A stretch of DNA of 15,765 bases. Source: Flavobacteriales bacterium. Its GTDB lineage: Bacteria; Bacteroidota; Bacteroidia; Flavobacteriales; Flavobacteriaceae. Shown piece by piece: positions 5,601 to 12,641 of this stretch. The position numbers and the translations under genes were made by a program. The DNA lies in assembly GCA_027031025.1 (NCBI GenBank), contig JALVEJ010000048.1, forward strand, positions 1 to 15,765, written 5' to 3'. Under the pieces are notes generated by a model. That model was not told the origin of the DNA. It made no database searches and was given only the letters and a program-made list of their open reading frames with translations. Within the stretch, counting starts at the first letter, position 1, and the number at the start of each line of letters is the position of its first letter.

Positions 5601-6683
5601 TTAAGCCACACTAACCCCTACCACTCTCCCCACTCCCACCTCATTTCTGTTAATCTCTGTATAAGCAGGACTTATAACATCAACCTTAAATACCCCTTTT
5701 ATATCCATTAGCTTATAAACAAGAACATCGGGATTTATTGCTCTTCCTATTTTGCTTCTTGTTTCAAGGATAAATTCTTCTACTCTTTTGTTTGCTTCTT
5801 CCAAAATCTGACTTGTCATAGGAACATAATCTGGAAGCAAGGTAAGCCCTACTTCAACATCATAAGGAACCTCTGTCACAGCATTAATATGGACTAAATC
5901 TGTTAAAGGTCTAACATCTTCGGCTGACAGTATTTGACTAACCTTATCTAAAACCGTTTGTGGAACCGGCAGGTCTTTTGTTAAAACAATAACAAAAACT
6001 TCTCCCGGTGTAGTAGAATCAGAATAAACATTTACATCAATAATAGAGCTATCTGCCGTCATAGCCCAGAATATATAACCTTTTTTGCTTCCTGCAGTGT
6101 TAAATCTCCAGGGTGCAAGTCTAATCCTATCCCGTAAGTGATCATCATCTTCGGCTTCTGTTCCTCCAGTGGAGACTGTTATATTTTCTGCTTTTAGAAT
6201 ATAAGAAACAGGGCTTACAAGCTGGTTTATCTCCCCAGCAACAAATCCATTACCAACTGTTCCAGCTGTTTCACATTCGTAAACCACATCAGAAGTTTGG
6301 ACATCTGCAGGAACTATAACTGTTTCAGATGGTTTGAAAATAGTTCTACCATCTTTTGCAACTAATTTTATATTCTCATCAATAATAACTTGTGGATGTG
6401 GCGTTTCAAAGGTGAATCTAACAGTAGTTTTTGCTGGCTGTGGTGGAAGTCTAACAACACCAAACCATTCCCCTAAAAGGTCTAAAGCCTCTCCAGATGC
6501 ATATCTTAAAAAGTTTTGTTTTCTATAGTAGTTAATCTTTCCTTCAAGCTGGGTTTGGTTGTAGGCTATAAGGTCTATAATAAAACTTTCTACATCTGAA
6601 GGATTAACCCATACTCCAGTCATATTATAGTAGTCTTCCCTGAGCTTAGATATGATTTCGTCTGGAGGTGTTATTGTAAACAT
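5601..6683 (-). CDS. Baseplate protein J (Mu gp47-like, P2 gpJ-like)
   Basis: This 360-residue protein belongs to the Baseplate_J family: N-terminal helices with YNQTQLEGKINYYRKQNFLRYASGEALDLLGEWFGV, a beta region, an EAEDDDHLRDRIRLAPWRFNTAGS stretch (about residues 175-200) that is a family hallmark, and a C-terminal alpha/beta domain ending DVISPAYTEINRNEVGVG. Its role is a wedge component of the contractile-tail baseplate. The ATG follows GGAGATAAGAT. Upstream are the 63-residue protein and gpV, the expected neighbours. Unusually, gpI, normally next, is about 9 kb away at the other end of the window, and a plus-strand cargo gene ends 2 bases beyond the gpJ stop. Confidence 0.92.
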   Translation of the reverse strand: MFTITPPDEIISKLREDYYNMTGVWVNPSDVESFIIDLIAYNQTQLEGKINYYRKQNFLRYASGEALDLLGEWFGVVRLPPQPAKTTVRFTFETPHPQVIIDENIKLVAKDGRTIFKPSETVIVPADVQTSDVVYECETAGTVGNGFVAGEINQLVSPVSYILKAENITVSTGGTEAEDDDHLRDRIRLAPWRFNTAGSKKGYIFWAMTADSSIIDVNVYSDSTTPGEVFVIVLTKDLPVPQTVLDKVSQILSAEDVRPLTDLVHINAVTEVPYDVEVGLTLLPDYVPMTSQILEEANKRVEEFILETRSKIGRAINPDVLVYKLMDIKGVFKVDVISPAYTEINRNEVGVGRVVGVSVA

Positions 6684-6694
6684 ATCTTATCTCC

Positions 6695-6886
6695 TTACAA
6701 AATCTTTTCTTTATCTACTGAAGTTTCAGCATTTTGCTGTATTTCATCTATAACTGCATTGGCAATAGCCTGTGCAAACTTATCTATCCAGTTTATGTTG
6801 TCCCTGCCTTTCCCATTTATATTAAATCCCTGAGCCTGAAGCTCATTTATTATTCTGTTTTTTAAACTTACTTTATCTAAAGCCAT
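6695..6886 (-). CDS. Small baseplate-region protein, 63 aa
   Basis: Lies between gpV and gpJ, where P2 has gpW and Mu gp46. At 63 residues it is too short for the gpW/gp25 lysozyme-like fold (over 100 residues). The sequence is helical with SLKNRIINELQAQGF at the front and FAQAIANAVIDEIQQNAETS behind. Small proteins with such an IA-A-V--EIQ helix occur near baseplate genes of several phages, but no function is known to me. The ATG has AAGGGG upstream and is 3 bases after the gpV stop; the stop is followed by the gpJ ribosome binding site. Confidence 0.75.
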   Translation of the reverse strand: MALDKVSLKNRIINELQAQGFNINGKGRDNINWIDKFAQAIANAVIDEIQQNAETSVDKEKIL

Positions 6887-6889
6887 CTT

Positions 6890-7459
6890 TTACCCCTTTG
6901 ATATTTTTACGTTAACCGAATAGTCCGAGTGTGGATTTCCTGTGAAAGGACAAACACAATTCTGAGTAACTACTCCAGATAGATCTGCAGATCCTCCGTC
7001 TATATCTACTCCACCTTTTGAGATAAGTGTTGTTTTTCCATTTACAGTTATCTCTGCAGTTCCTTTTATATCTACAAAAAGTTTGTGAGCTTCCCTGTCA
7101 TATTTAATCACAGTGCCATCTTTGAATTTTTTTATCCATTTTTCTCTTGTAGCCTCTGGAGGAGTATCTTCCTGTGTGTAAAAACTTCCTAAAACAAATC
7201 CCCTTTCAAAAGCTGGAGGGGTAAAAACGCATAAAACCATTTCATCTATATCAGGTAGCCAGTATTCTTTGTCATATTGGGTTTTTGTAAACAAAACAGG
7301 TAGCCAGTAGGTTGTGAGACTGTCGTGTTCTTCAAGTTTTACTCTAACAAAGCCCCTTTCTTCATCAATGGCAACTACTTTACCAAGAGCAAAAATCCTA
7401 TTAAGCATTGCATATATATGCTCTACCTGTTCTTTTAGCTCTCTAATATCGTTAAACAA
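6890..7459 (-). CDS. Baseplate spike / assembly protein V (Mu gp45-like)
   Basis: A TTG at 7459 is the best start: AGGAGG lies 7 bases before it, and it overlaps the terminase stop by only 8 bases, whereas the longer frame would overlap by 71. The resulting 189 residues show an N-terminal helix (NDIRELKEQVEHIYAMLNR), an OB-fold-like region (GKVVAIDEERGFVRVKL, then PDIDEMVLCVF and GFVLGSFY) and a C-terminal beta repeat, VNGKTTLISKGGVDIDGG, ending in CVCPFTGNPHSDYS. This is the gpV/gp45 spike architecture; the Cys/His-rich tip could bind metal as in other spike tips. The protein punctures the outer membrane at injection. Direct coupling to the large terminase, without head genes, is odd. Confidence 0.87.
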   Translation of the reverse strand: MFNDIRELKEQVEHIYAMLNRIFALGKVVAIDEERGFVRVKLEEHDSLTTYWLPVLFTKTQYDKEYWLPDIDEMVLCVFTPPAFERGFVLGSFYTQEDTPPEATREKWIKKFKDGTVIKYDREAHKLFVDIKGTAEITVNGKTTLISKGGVDIDGGSADLSGVVTQNCVCPFTGNPHSDYSVNVKISKG

Positions 7460-8975
7460 TTGTTTTCCTCCTGAAAAATCTTGAAACAAAAGACTTCGTA
7501 TCCGTAGCGACCTCAAAACCACTAATTGCCATTTCTAATGCGTCAATCAGGTCATCGTGTGAGCCTTTTGGAAACTCAAGTAATTGTTGGATTAACAGCT
7601 TTTGATTTTCTTTAAACTTGATTAAGCCATTTTCAATTAATGGTGATAGTTTTTGAATTCTAACTTCTTTTTGGACTTTAGGTTTTATTGGTTTTACAGG
7701 CAGATGTATTCCCCTTTTAGAAGCTTCCCTCATAACTTGATTTTTGTATATTTCCTGAAAAGCAACTGCTTCAAAGATTATAGATTTAGGTTTAAAAATC
7801 TGAAATTTTTCTATTATTTTTTCTATTAGTTTTAAATCTGAAATCTTATCTGCATACGCATCTAAAACATAATAAATTCCTGTATCTTTATCTTTTCCAA
7901 CTGTAACAATTGCAGAATAATCACCTTTAGCCTTACCTGTTGCAGGGTCAACTGCAGTAATTATTTCAAGTTTTTTGTTTGCTATTTCTAAGGATTGATA
8001 GTATTCAATCCAGTCAGGTTTAAATACCATGTCTTCTTCACTTAAAGGCTCGTTCATATACTCAGTAGAAAATGCTATAGAACCTAAAGCCATTTTTTTC
8101 TTTTCAAGGTCTTTTAAGCTCCATCTTTTTTCCCATAGGGGTTTGCCATTTTCTAAAATTGCAGAAAATCTAAGTCCAAGCCAGTTTTTAAGTTTTTCTT
8201 CTTCTATTTCTTTCAGTAGCCTTGAAGGTAAATCATCGTTATGAAAAATAGTATTAACAACCACAATAAAGGCATCTTTACCAAGAGCCATAACAACTCG
8301 TCTAAACCATCTGTCTAATTTTTCTCTTTGAGTAGGAGAATTAACTAAATCATCTTTCATGATATCATCAGCAATAATTAAATCTGGTCTATTTTCCCTG
8401 TATCTAATACCTCTCATAGAACTACCAGCACCTTTTGAAACAATTGCAGTATCATTTTTTAAAACAATAAAATCTGTTTTCCATTTTTCACCTTTTAGCT
8501 CCCCAAAATCTTCAAGTATAAGCTCGTTTTCCTCAAGCTCTGCTTTTATGTTTTCTAAAAATAGCTCTGCCATATCTTTAGAAGCAGAAATTAAAAGGAT
8601 AAATTTAGATTTACCACTTAAAACTCGCCAAAGGGGATAAGCAAGGCTCATTCTTGTGGATTTTGCATGCTCTCTTGGTTCTACATCAACAATGCCTTCA
8701 AGGGTGTCTATTGGTTTTAGTAGGTTGTGGTATTTGGAGTTTATAAAAGGCTTTAGTTTTTCTATTTGCTCTTTTGATACTTTTTCTTGATTAATAATAT
8801 CTACAAGGATTTTATGATACTCGGCAGGCTTTGTATTAAAGTAGTGGGGAAGGTAATAATAGCAAAAAAACCAAAAATCATCTTTAGCCTTTTTTACTCT
8901 TTCAGCTTTTTCTTTATCTACTGATACATCAACCTTTTCTAAAGCCTTTTTTAATGCTTTCTTCTTTAAGCTCAT
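7452..8975 (-). CDS. Terminase large subunit (Mu gp28-like)
   Basis: A 507-residue DNA-packaging motor. The ATPase half shows an opening FWFFCYYYLPHYF (34-46), a Walker A-like PREHAKST (100-107) and a Walker B DLIIADD (198-204). The nuclease half shows TAVDPATGKAKGDYSAI with Asp343, IIFEAVAF with Glu402, and GSHDDLIDALEMA with Asp474, Asp475 and Asp478, the acidic set of RNase H-like terminase nucleases. Length and motif spacing are normal, so it looks functional. The ATG overlaps the small terminase stop (ATGA). It docks on the portal at the prohead and, in Mu-like phages, packages by headful into host DNA. The next gene should be the portal; here it is gpV. Confidence 0.93.
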   Translation of the reverse strand: MSLKKKALKKALEKVDVSVDKEKAERVKKAKDDFWFFCYYYLPHYFNTKPAEYHKILVDIINQEKVSKEQIEKLKPFINSKYHNLLKPIDTLEGIVDVEPREHAKSTRMSLAYPLWRVLSGKSKFILLISASKDMAELFLENIKAELEENELILEDFGELKGEKWKTDFIVLKNDTAIVSKGAGSSMRGIRYRENRPDLIIADDIMKDDLVNSPTQREKLDRWFRRVVMALGKDAFIVVVNTIFHNDDLPSRLLKEIEEEKLKNWLGLRFSAILENGKPLWEKRWSLKDLEKKKMALGSIAFSTEYMNEPLSEEDMVFKPDWIEYYQSLEIANKKLEIITAVDPATGKAKGDYSAIVTVGKDKDTGIYYVLDAYADKISDLKLIEKIIEKFQIFKPKSIIFEAVAFQEIYKNQVMREASKRGIHLPVKPIKPKVQKEVRIQKLSPLIENGLIKFKENQKLLIQQLLEFPKGSHDDLIDALEMAISGFEVATDTKSFVSRFFRRKTIV

Positions 8976-9520
8976 AGCGATTTTTTGATTACCTCAACAA
9001 CCGCTTCTGCAAGCTGTGGATTATCTTTAAATCTTTCTTTTGCTTCTTTGGTAGCCTTTTCAAGGAAACTTTCAAACATTTTGCTGTATTTATCCTCAAG
9101 TTCTGTTTGAGTTTTTTCTGTATAAGCTGTGGCTCTCATAAAGTTAGAAAGGGTGTTCATTGCATCTTTTATAATGGATAAATGCTTCTCCAAACTATCT
9201 ATATCTGCAGTTTTTGATACATTATCAAGAACATAAATCAGCTGTTGATAGATACCAACCAGAGCAAAGGACAAACCTTTAGTAGCAGATAAAAGCTCTC
9301 CATTTTCAAGTGTTTCACCAAACATTAAAGCTATATCAAACATATCTTGCTTATCTTTAAACCAGTTCCAGAGGGATTTATAGCTAATCTCTATTCCGTA
9401 TTTTTCCTCAAGATAGTTCTCCAGATATTCAAAAGTTCTACCTTGTCTTCTAAGCTGTATAATTTCCTGTTTTATATGCTCTGGTAGTTTGTCAAACTTT
9501 TTTAATCTTGTTTTTCTCAT
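8972..9520 (-). CDS. Small terminase-like protein (Mu gp27-like, DUF3486)
   Basis: This 182-residue protein has an N-terminal DNA-binding region: LPEHIKQEIIQLRRQGRTFEYLENYL, then GIEISYKSLWNWFKD (about residues 13-56), a helix-turn-helix layout typical of DUF3486 (Mu gp27). The rest is helical (residues 60-180), suited to oligomerisation. It sits immediately before the large terminase, joined by ATGA, as in Mu. The likely role is recognising the phage end for packaging and stimulating the large subunit. Both its ends are ATGA overlaps, part of a tight four-gene translational chain. Confidence 0.82.
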   Translation of the reverse strand: MRKTRLKKFDKLPEHIKQEIIQLRRQGRTFEYLENYLEEKYGIEISYKSLWNWFKDKQDMFDIALMFGETLENGELLSATKGLSFALVGIYQQLIYVLDNVSKTADIDSLEKHLSIIKDAMNTLSNFMRATAYTEKTQTELEDKYSKMFESFLEKATKEAKERFKDNPQLAEAVVEVIKKSL

Positions 9521-9816
9521 TTTAAATCCCTTGGAAGGTCTATAGTTTCATCAATTCTTTTTTTGTCTATAAGTAGATATGCTTTTTCTGTAGCAAATAA
9601 AATCGTATCTGCATCAAGATAAAGAGCTTCTTTCCTTAAATATCCATCATTTATAAGGTCAAGAATTATATCTTTTAAAATAGACAGCTCAATCGCAGCA
9701 GGTTCATAGTATCTAAGCAAAAGTGCATAAATTTCTCCAAGAGTAAGCCCAGATAAAGGCTTAACATTCCTGTAAAATCCAAGTATTCTGCCTTTTATTC
9801 TCGCTTTTTCTATCAT
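9517..9816 (-). CDS. Mu gp26-like protein, 99 aa
   Basis: Named by position between gp25-like and gp27-like genes, and by its fit to a small winged-helix-like fold: RILGFYRNVKPLSGLTLGEI, a helix with AIELSILKDIILDLINDGYL, then strands ending TILFATEKAYLLID. The pattern LKDIILDLINDGYLRKE followed by a short hairpin and AYLLID is typical of a winged helix. Start and stop both overlap neighbours as ATGA. Its role is unknown in Mu; DNA binding in packaging is possible. Confidence 0.65.
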   Translation of the reverse strand: MIEKARIKGRILGFYRNVKPLSGLTLGEIYALLLRYYEPAAIELSILKDIILDLINDGYLRKEALYLDADTILFATEKAYLLIDKKRIDETIDLPRDLK

Positions 9817-10253
9817 TTTCCAGCTCCGTTATTGTTGTTTTTCAAAGCAATATGAAAAAGTTCTTTAATTTCAGCTCTAAATTTTTCATCTCTTTCTATA
9901 AGTGTTTTGTGAAGTACTTCAAATCTTCTGTTTGTATCATTTATAAGTGATATAAAATCCAGCTTTTCTACATAGTTGTTTTCCTGTTTCAGTATTTTTT
10001 TATCAAGCTCGTGATACTTTTCTTTTTGTTCTGTTTCAAGCTGATGATAAATTTCATAAAGCTTTTTTATTTCATCTGAAACTTGATTGAATTTTTCTTC
10101 TACAGATTTAAATCGCTTATCTATGAATTGTTTAATTTCTTCTGCTTCTTTAGCACGATTTTTGTTCTGGAAGTACAAATATACTAAAACACCTATAAAA
10201 ATCGCTGCTGGAGGTAAGTAATCCTTCAAAGCCGAGATAAATAGACTTTCCAC
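9813..10253 (-). CDS. Mu gp25-like membrane-anchored coiled-coil protein (DUF2730-like)
   Basis: The start is a GTG at 10253-10251, with GGGAG 8 bases upstream; no ATG is available nearby. The 146-residue protein has an N-terminal membrane helix (LPPAAIFIGVLVYLYF, residues 13-28) followed by a long charged coiled coil to about residue 95 and a second helical part. This matches the build of Mu gp25/DUF2730, and it heads the 25-26-27-28-like chain. The GTG lies within one arm of a perfect 12-bp inverted repeat, so its translation may be controlled. Function unknown. Confidence 0.7.
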   Translation of the reverse strand: MESLFISALKDYLPPAAIFIGVLVYLYFQNKNRAKEAEEIKQFIDKRFKSVEEKFNQVSDEIKKLYEIYHQLETEQKEKYHELDKKILKQENNYVEKLDFISLINDTNRRFEVLHKTLIERDEKFRAEIKELFHIALKNNNNGAGK

Positions 10254-10301
10254 CTGCTATCTCTCCCAATCAGATTATTTCTTATCAATATAGCAGGTGG
10301 A
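10249..10301 (-). repeat. Perfect inverted repeat spanning the gp25-like start
   Basis: TCCACCTGCTAT (10249-10260) and ATAGCAGGTGGA (10290-10301) are exact inverse complements with 29 bases between. On the minus-strand transcript the second arm contains the GTG start of the gp25-like gene, and the loop contains its GGGAG ribosome binding site. It could fold as RNA and limit translation, or be a DNA operator. Confidence 0.65.
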
Positions 10302-10311
10302 TAAGATTAAG

Positions 10312-10327
10312 ATGTTATATATAACAT
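10312..10327. promoter_or_regulatory. 16-bp perfect palindrome, possible operator
   Basis: ATGTTATATATAACAT is its own inverse complement, upstream of the gp25-like operon. Fifteen of these bases recur at 826-840 inside the early operon. A dimeric regulator could bind both; no such protein is assigned. Confidence 0.4.
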
Positions 10328-10337
10328 ATAATTTCCG

Positions 10338-10446
10338 AAAAAAATGGGACATCCCCACATTCGCAAATCCTTTAATATCAATAACTGTAGAGCTGTCCCA
10401 GACACATTAAAATGGCACTTTCAGTTTGTCTAAAAAAATGGGACAG
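10338..10446. repeat. Cluster of TGGGACA repeats, possible IS21-like end relic
   Basis: AAAAAAATGGGACA occurs perfectly twice in direct repeat, at 10338-10351 and 10432-10445. A variant AAAATGGCAC is at 10409-10418. An inverted CTGTCCCAGACA at 10393-10404 pairs with TGTCTAAAAAAATGGGACAG at 10427-10446 apart from an 8-base bulge. Repeated TGTCCCA/GTGCCATTTT motifs of this sort are reminiscent of the multiple transposase sites at IS21-family ends; they could equally be sites for a phage late activator. The stretch 10254-10462 holds no gene. Confidence 0.4.
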
Positions 10447-10462
10447 TTTGAAAATTTCTGAT

Positions 10463-10639
10463 TTATTTTGAGATTATTCTCTGAAGTTTTAAGCCCAGCT
10501 TTCTGAAGCAATTTCTACAAATGTGAAGGTGGTTTTTGAGTTCTCCGTCAACATAACCACTGGAGTGGAAAATATCTCTGCCTTTATGGCTCTTTTGGCA
10601 AAAATCACATTTGATAATAATATCTGGCTTATTGTTCAT
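10463..10639 (-). CDS. Small zinc-ribbon protein, 58 aa
   Basis: ATG at 10639-10637, TAA at 10465-10463. Its start overlaps the end of the outer spanin gene (ATGAACAATAA). The protein has two CxxC knuckles, KCDFCQK (residues 10-16) and ICRNCFRK (40-47), about 27 residues apart, the spacing of a zinc ribbon, with a basic C-terminal helix. Many Mu-like phages carry a small zinc-finger protein near the lysis genes (DksA/TraR type, or Com in Mu), and this takes that position, but the sequence is not obviously either family. A nucleic-acid-binding regulator is likely. AT-rich non-coding DNA follows. Confidence 0.72.
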   Translation of the reverse strand: MNNKPDIIIKCDFCQKSHKGRDIFHSSGYVDGELKNHLHICRNCFRKLGLKLQRIISK

Positions 10640-10922
10640 TTTTTAAATTCTCTTTCAGACTCTCACACCAGTTTTTATACTTCAACCAGTTCTCAGATAT
10701 TATCTTTGCATTCTCCATATCCGCACAATAATAATACTTTCCTCCAAATTTAACACGGAAAATCTGATATTTTTGGAATTCAGGTTTTTCAGGAACAACA
10801 GGCTTCTCACATTTCATATATACGGGCTTTTCTATGTACTTGTAAATTACTTTAGGTTCTTGTTTCGTTGCACAGCTACTTGCCAATATGGCTGAGAGTA
10901 TCAAATATAAAGTCCTTTTCAT
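10629..10922 (-). CDS. Outer-membrane spanin lipoprotein (Rz1-like)
   Basis: The ATG at 10922 is chosen because GGAG precedes it and it gives a clean lipoprotein signal: MKRTLYLILSAILASSCATK, with the lipidated cysteine at residue 17. The mature protein is short, with KVIYKYIEKPVYMKCEKPVVPEKPE, a proline/lysine-rich stretch usual in o-spanins. The start is inside the end of the inner spanin gene in another frame, the classic overlapping Rz/Rz1 layout. At 97 residues it is longer than lambda Rz1 (60), with extra C-terminal sequence containing YYYCADMENAK and a further Cys. It would join the inner spanin across the periplasm to fuse the two membranes in the last step of lysis. Confidence 0.78.
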   Translation of the reverse strand: MKRTLYLILSAILASSCATKQEPKVIYKYIEKPVYMKCEKPVVPEKPEFQKYQIFRVKFGGKYYYCADMENAKIISENWLKYKNWCESLKENLKNEQ

Positions 10923-11331
10923 GGAGCTGTTCTCCTGTTTCAATCTTAAGTTTGCAGTTTTGTTTAGTAATAACAGTTGGCTTTATATCTTTTGGTTTGG
11001 TAGTTTTTATCTTTTGTAAGTTAGATATTAGTTTTTCTTTATCTTTTAACAGTTTCCTGCAAAGTCTTTGATTATCTTTCAGGTTCTGCTGCAAATTCTT
11101 AATTACTTTATCTTTTGCTTCTATGTTTTCTAAAAAAGTTTTACTGTTTGATTTGCAGAGTTTTAAGCTGTGTTCTTTTTCTCGTAGTTGTAATCTGATT
11201 TCCGCTAATTCTTTATTTAGTTTCTCAATTTTCAACTTTTGATATACAAAACCACCCACCATCAGCGAAGCTAAAACCACATAAACAAAAATTCTCTTAT
11301 TTGGAAGCAAAAGACTTAAGAGCTGTAGCAA
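10876..11331 (-). CDS. Inner-membrane spanin (Rz-like)
   Basis: A 151-residue protein with an N-terminal anchor (IFVYVVLASLMVGGFVYQ, about residues 14-31) and then a long charged coiled coil (IEKLNKELAEIRLQLREKEH and onwards to about 110) before a looser C terminus. This is the i-spanin layout. The best start appears to be a TTG at 11331 with GGGGTGA upstream, overlapping the holin gene end by 35 bases; a later TTG is possible. The end overlaps the o-spanin gene. It forms the periplasmic bridge with that lipoprotein. Confidence 0.75.
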   Translation of the reverse strand: MLQLLSLLLPNKRIFVYVVLASLMVGGFVYQKLKIEKLNKELAEIRLQLREKEHSLKLCKSNSKTFLENIEAKDKVIKNLQQNLKDNQRLCRKLLKDKEKLISNLQKIKTTKPKDIKPTVITKQNCKLKIETGEQLHEKDFIFDTLSHIGK

Positions 11332-11518
11332 ATTTATTCACCCCGTATAAACTTAATAAAAGTAAATAAAGATTGTCTGGTAAATCTGGTATTTTCTTCT
11401 CGGTTATTGCTATGTATCCAGAAAAACTAATATAAAAAAGCAAAATAACAGCTGTTGAAATTCTACTAAAAGACCATTTTCCGTTTTCCTCTTGAAACAT
11501 CTGCTTTATTATTTCCAT
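11297..11518 (-). CDS. Putative holin, 73 aa
   Basis: Small protein with two hydrophobic segments (about 20-38, TAVILLFYISFSGYIAI; and 49-64, NLYLLLLSLYGVNKFA). The front EENGKWSFSRIS resembles the N terminus of several small two-helix phage holins, and it lies directly before the spanins. It would form the membrane lesion through which the signal-less endolysin escapes. The start overlaps the end of the upstream 376-residue gene by 10 bases, and the end overlaps the inner spanin. Confidence 0.62.
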   Translation of the reverse strand: MEIIKQMFQEENGKWSFSRISTAVILLFYISFSGYIAITEKKIPDLPDNLYLLLLSLYGVNKFATALKSFASK

Positions 11519-12639
11519 CCTTTCTTCTCCAATAGATGGTAAACATGCAGAAAATCAATTCCAGATAATTCTGTTTCCTTCCACTCGTTCCAATCCATTG
11601 CTTTCTCCCACTGGTAGTCGTTCTTGCGGGCTCTTGGTGGCAGGATTTCTTCAAATTCTTCATATTCTGCAGGTCTTCTTCTGAGAATGTCTTTGATGTT
11701 TTTTACTTTTCTTTTTCTAAATTGCACATTGGCTTTTTTGTTTTCTGCCTCAGACTGATATGTATAGTCAAATAGATGTAATTCATGAATGTCTATAGCT
11801 CCCATAATTGCTGCAAATTCAGGATTAAACCAGAACCGTTCATGAATAAACTTCATTGCATATTTATAAACAGGATTAGAAGTAAGTTTATAAAGAGTAT
11901 AGTAGTATAGGAAGTTTGAATGAACATAATACCACTGCATATATCTGTAATTTTTAATCCGAACAGTAAATGTCGGATTAACCAGGATATCAACAAAAGC
12001 TATCGGAAAAACAATATAGTAAAGAGCTAAATATTTCTTTTCTTTTGTAAGTCTATATTGAAGTTGTAAAAGTGTCAGCAAGGGCAAAAAGTGTCCTGCA
12101 TTTGCGAAAAACCAGCGTAACAAATATCCCCTATCAGAAGTTTCACTGTAGCTCTTGAATTGAAGATAAGGCTTTTCAAAAATGGCACTTTGAAAAGCTT
12201 TTATTAGTTCTTCCTTAAACTCTGCATCTTCGTCAATTTTTCTTCTATAGAGCAAATGAAGTAAAGCGTAAGAATATCCAGCGAACATATCACCGCTGAA
12301 ATTTTTTCTTGTGATTATTCCGGGTTTTCTGTAAAACTTACCGTCTTTTATATACGATTTAAAAGCCTGGCAAACCTTATCACTATCTGTTGCAACCAGA
12401 AGTATAGATACGAACTTTGCACTATCCCCGGCGTAAATGATTTTGTCAATATTTGATATAAGCCTTTCTTTTGTCTGTTCTGCAAAGTCCGATAAGTTTG
12501 TTTTTGGGGAGTGTTTCAGGTTTGAAATATTGAAAGTAAAGCCTGTCCAGAGAAACCTAACTGCAAAATTCAGGCTCCACCTAATTGGTGATAGTAATAG
12601 GATTCCCAAATATTGTAGAAAAAAATACAAATAAAACAT
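11509..12639 (-). CDS. Unrecognised membrane-associated protein in the lysis region, 376 aa
   Basis: The ATG at 12639 is preferred over one 33 bases upstream because GGGGAGA lies before it. The protein opens with hydrophobic sequence (MFYLYFFLQYLGILLLSPIR, 1-20), then shows helical segments with KNFSGDMFAGYSYALLHLLYRR (112-133), DRGYLLRWFFANAGHFLPLLTLLQLQYRL with a following YLALYYIVFPIAFVD (169-217), and HSNFLYYYTLYKLTS (240-254). The SGDMFAG...ALL and repeated paired helices recall an alpha/alpha toroid, as in some glycan-active proteins, though I cannot assign a family. The last 80 residues are charged and lack such helices. It sits between the small secreted protein and the holin, so a role in envelope modification or lysis is possible but not shown. 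Confidence 0.7.
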   Translation of the reverse strand: MFYLYFFLQYLGILLLSPIRWSLNFAVRFLWTGFTFNISNLKHSPKTNLSDFAEQTKERLISNIDKIIYAGDSAKFVSILLVATDSDKVCQAFKSYIKDGKFYRKPGIITRKNFSGDMFAGYSYALLHLLYRRKIDEDAEFKEELIKAFQSAIFEKPYLQFKSYSETSDRGYLLRWFFANAGHFLPLLTLLQLQYRLTKEKKYLALYYIVFPIAFVDILVNPTFTVRIKNYRYMQWYYVHSNFLYYYTLYKLTSNPVYKYAMKFIHERFWFNPEFAAIMGAIDIHELHLFDYTYQSEAENKKANVQFRKRKVKNIKDILRRRPAEYEEFEEILPPRARKNDYQWEKAMDWNEWKETELSGIDFLHVYHLLEKKGWK

Positions 12640-12641
12640 CT

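Noticed and set aside
7460..7522. Longer gpV start at 7522
   Set aside because: The extra 21 residues are a shadow of the terminase C terminus; the TTG at 7459 has a strong ribosome binding site.
10523..10753. Plus-strand frame over the spanin/zinc-ribbon region
   Set aside because: Antisense to the 58-aa zinc ribbon and the outer spanin, both of which have clear motifs.
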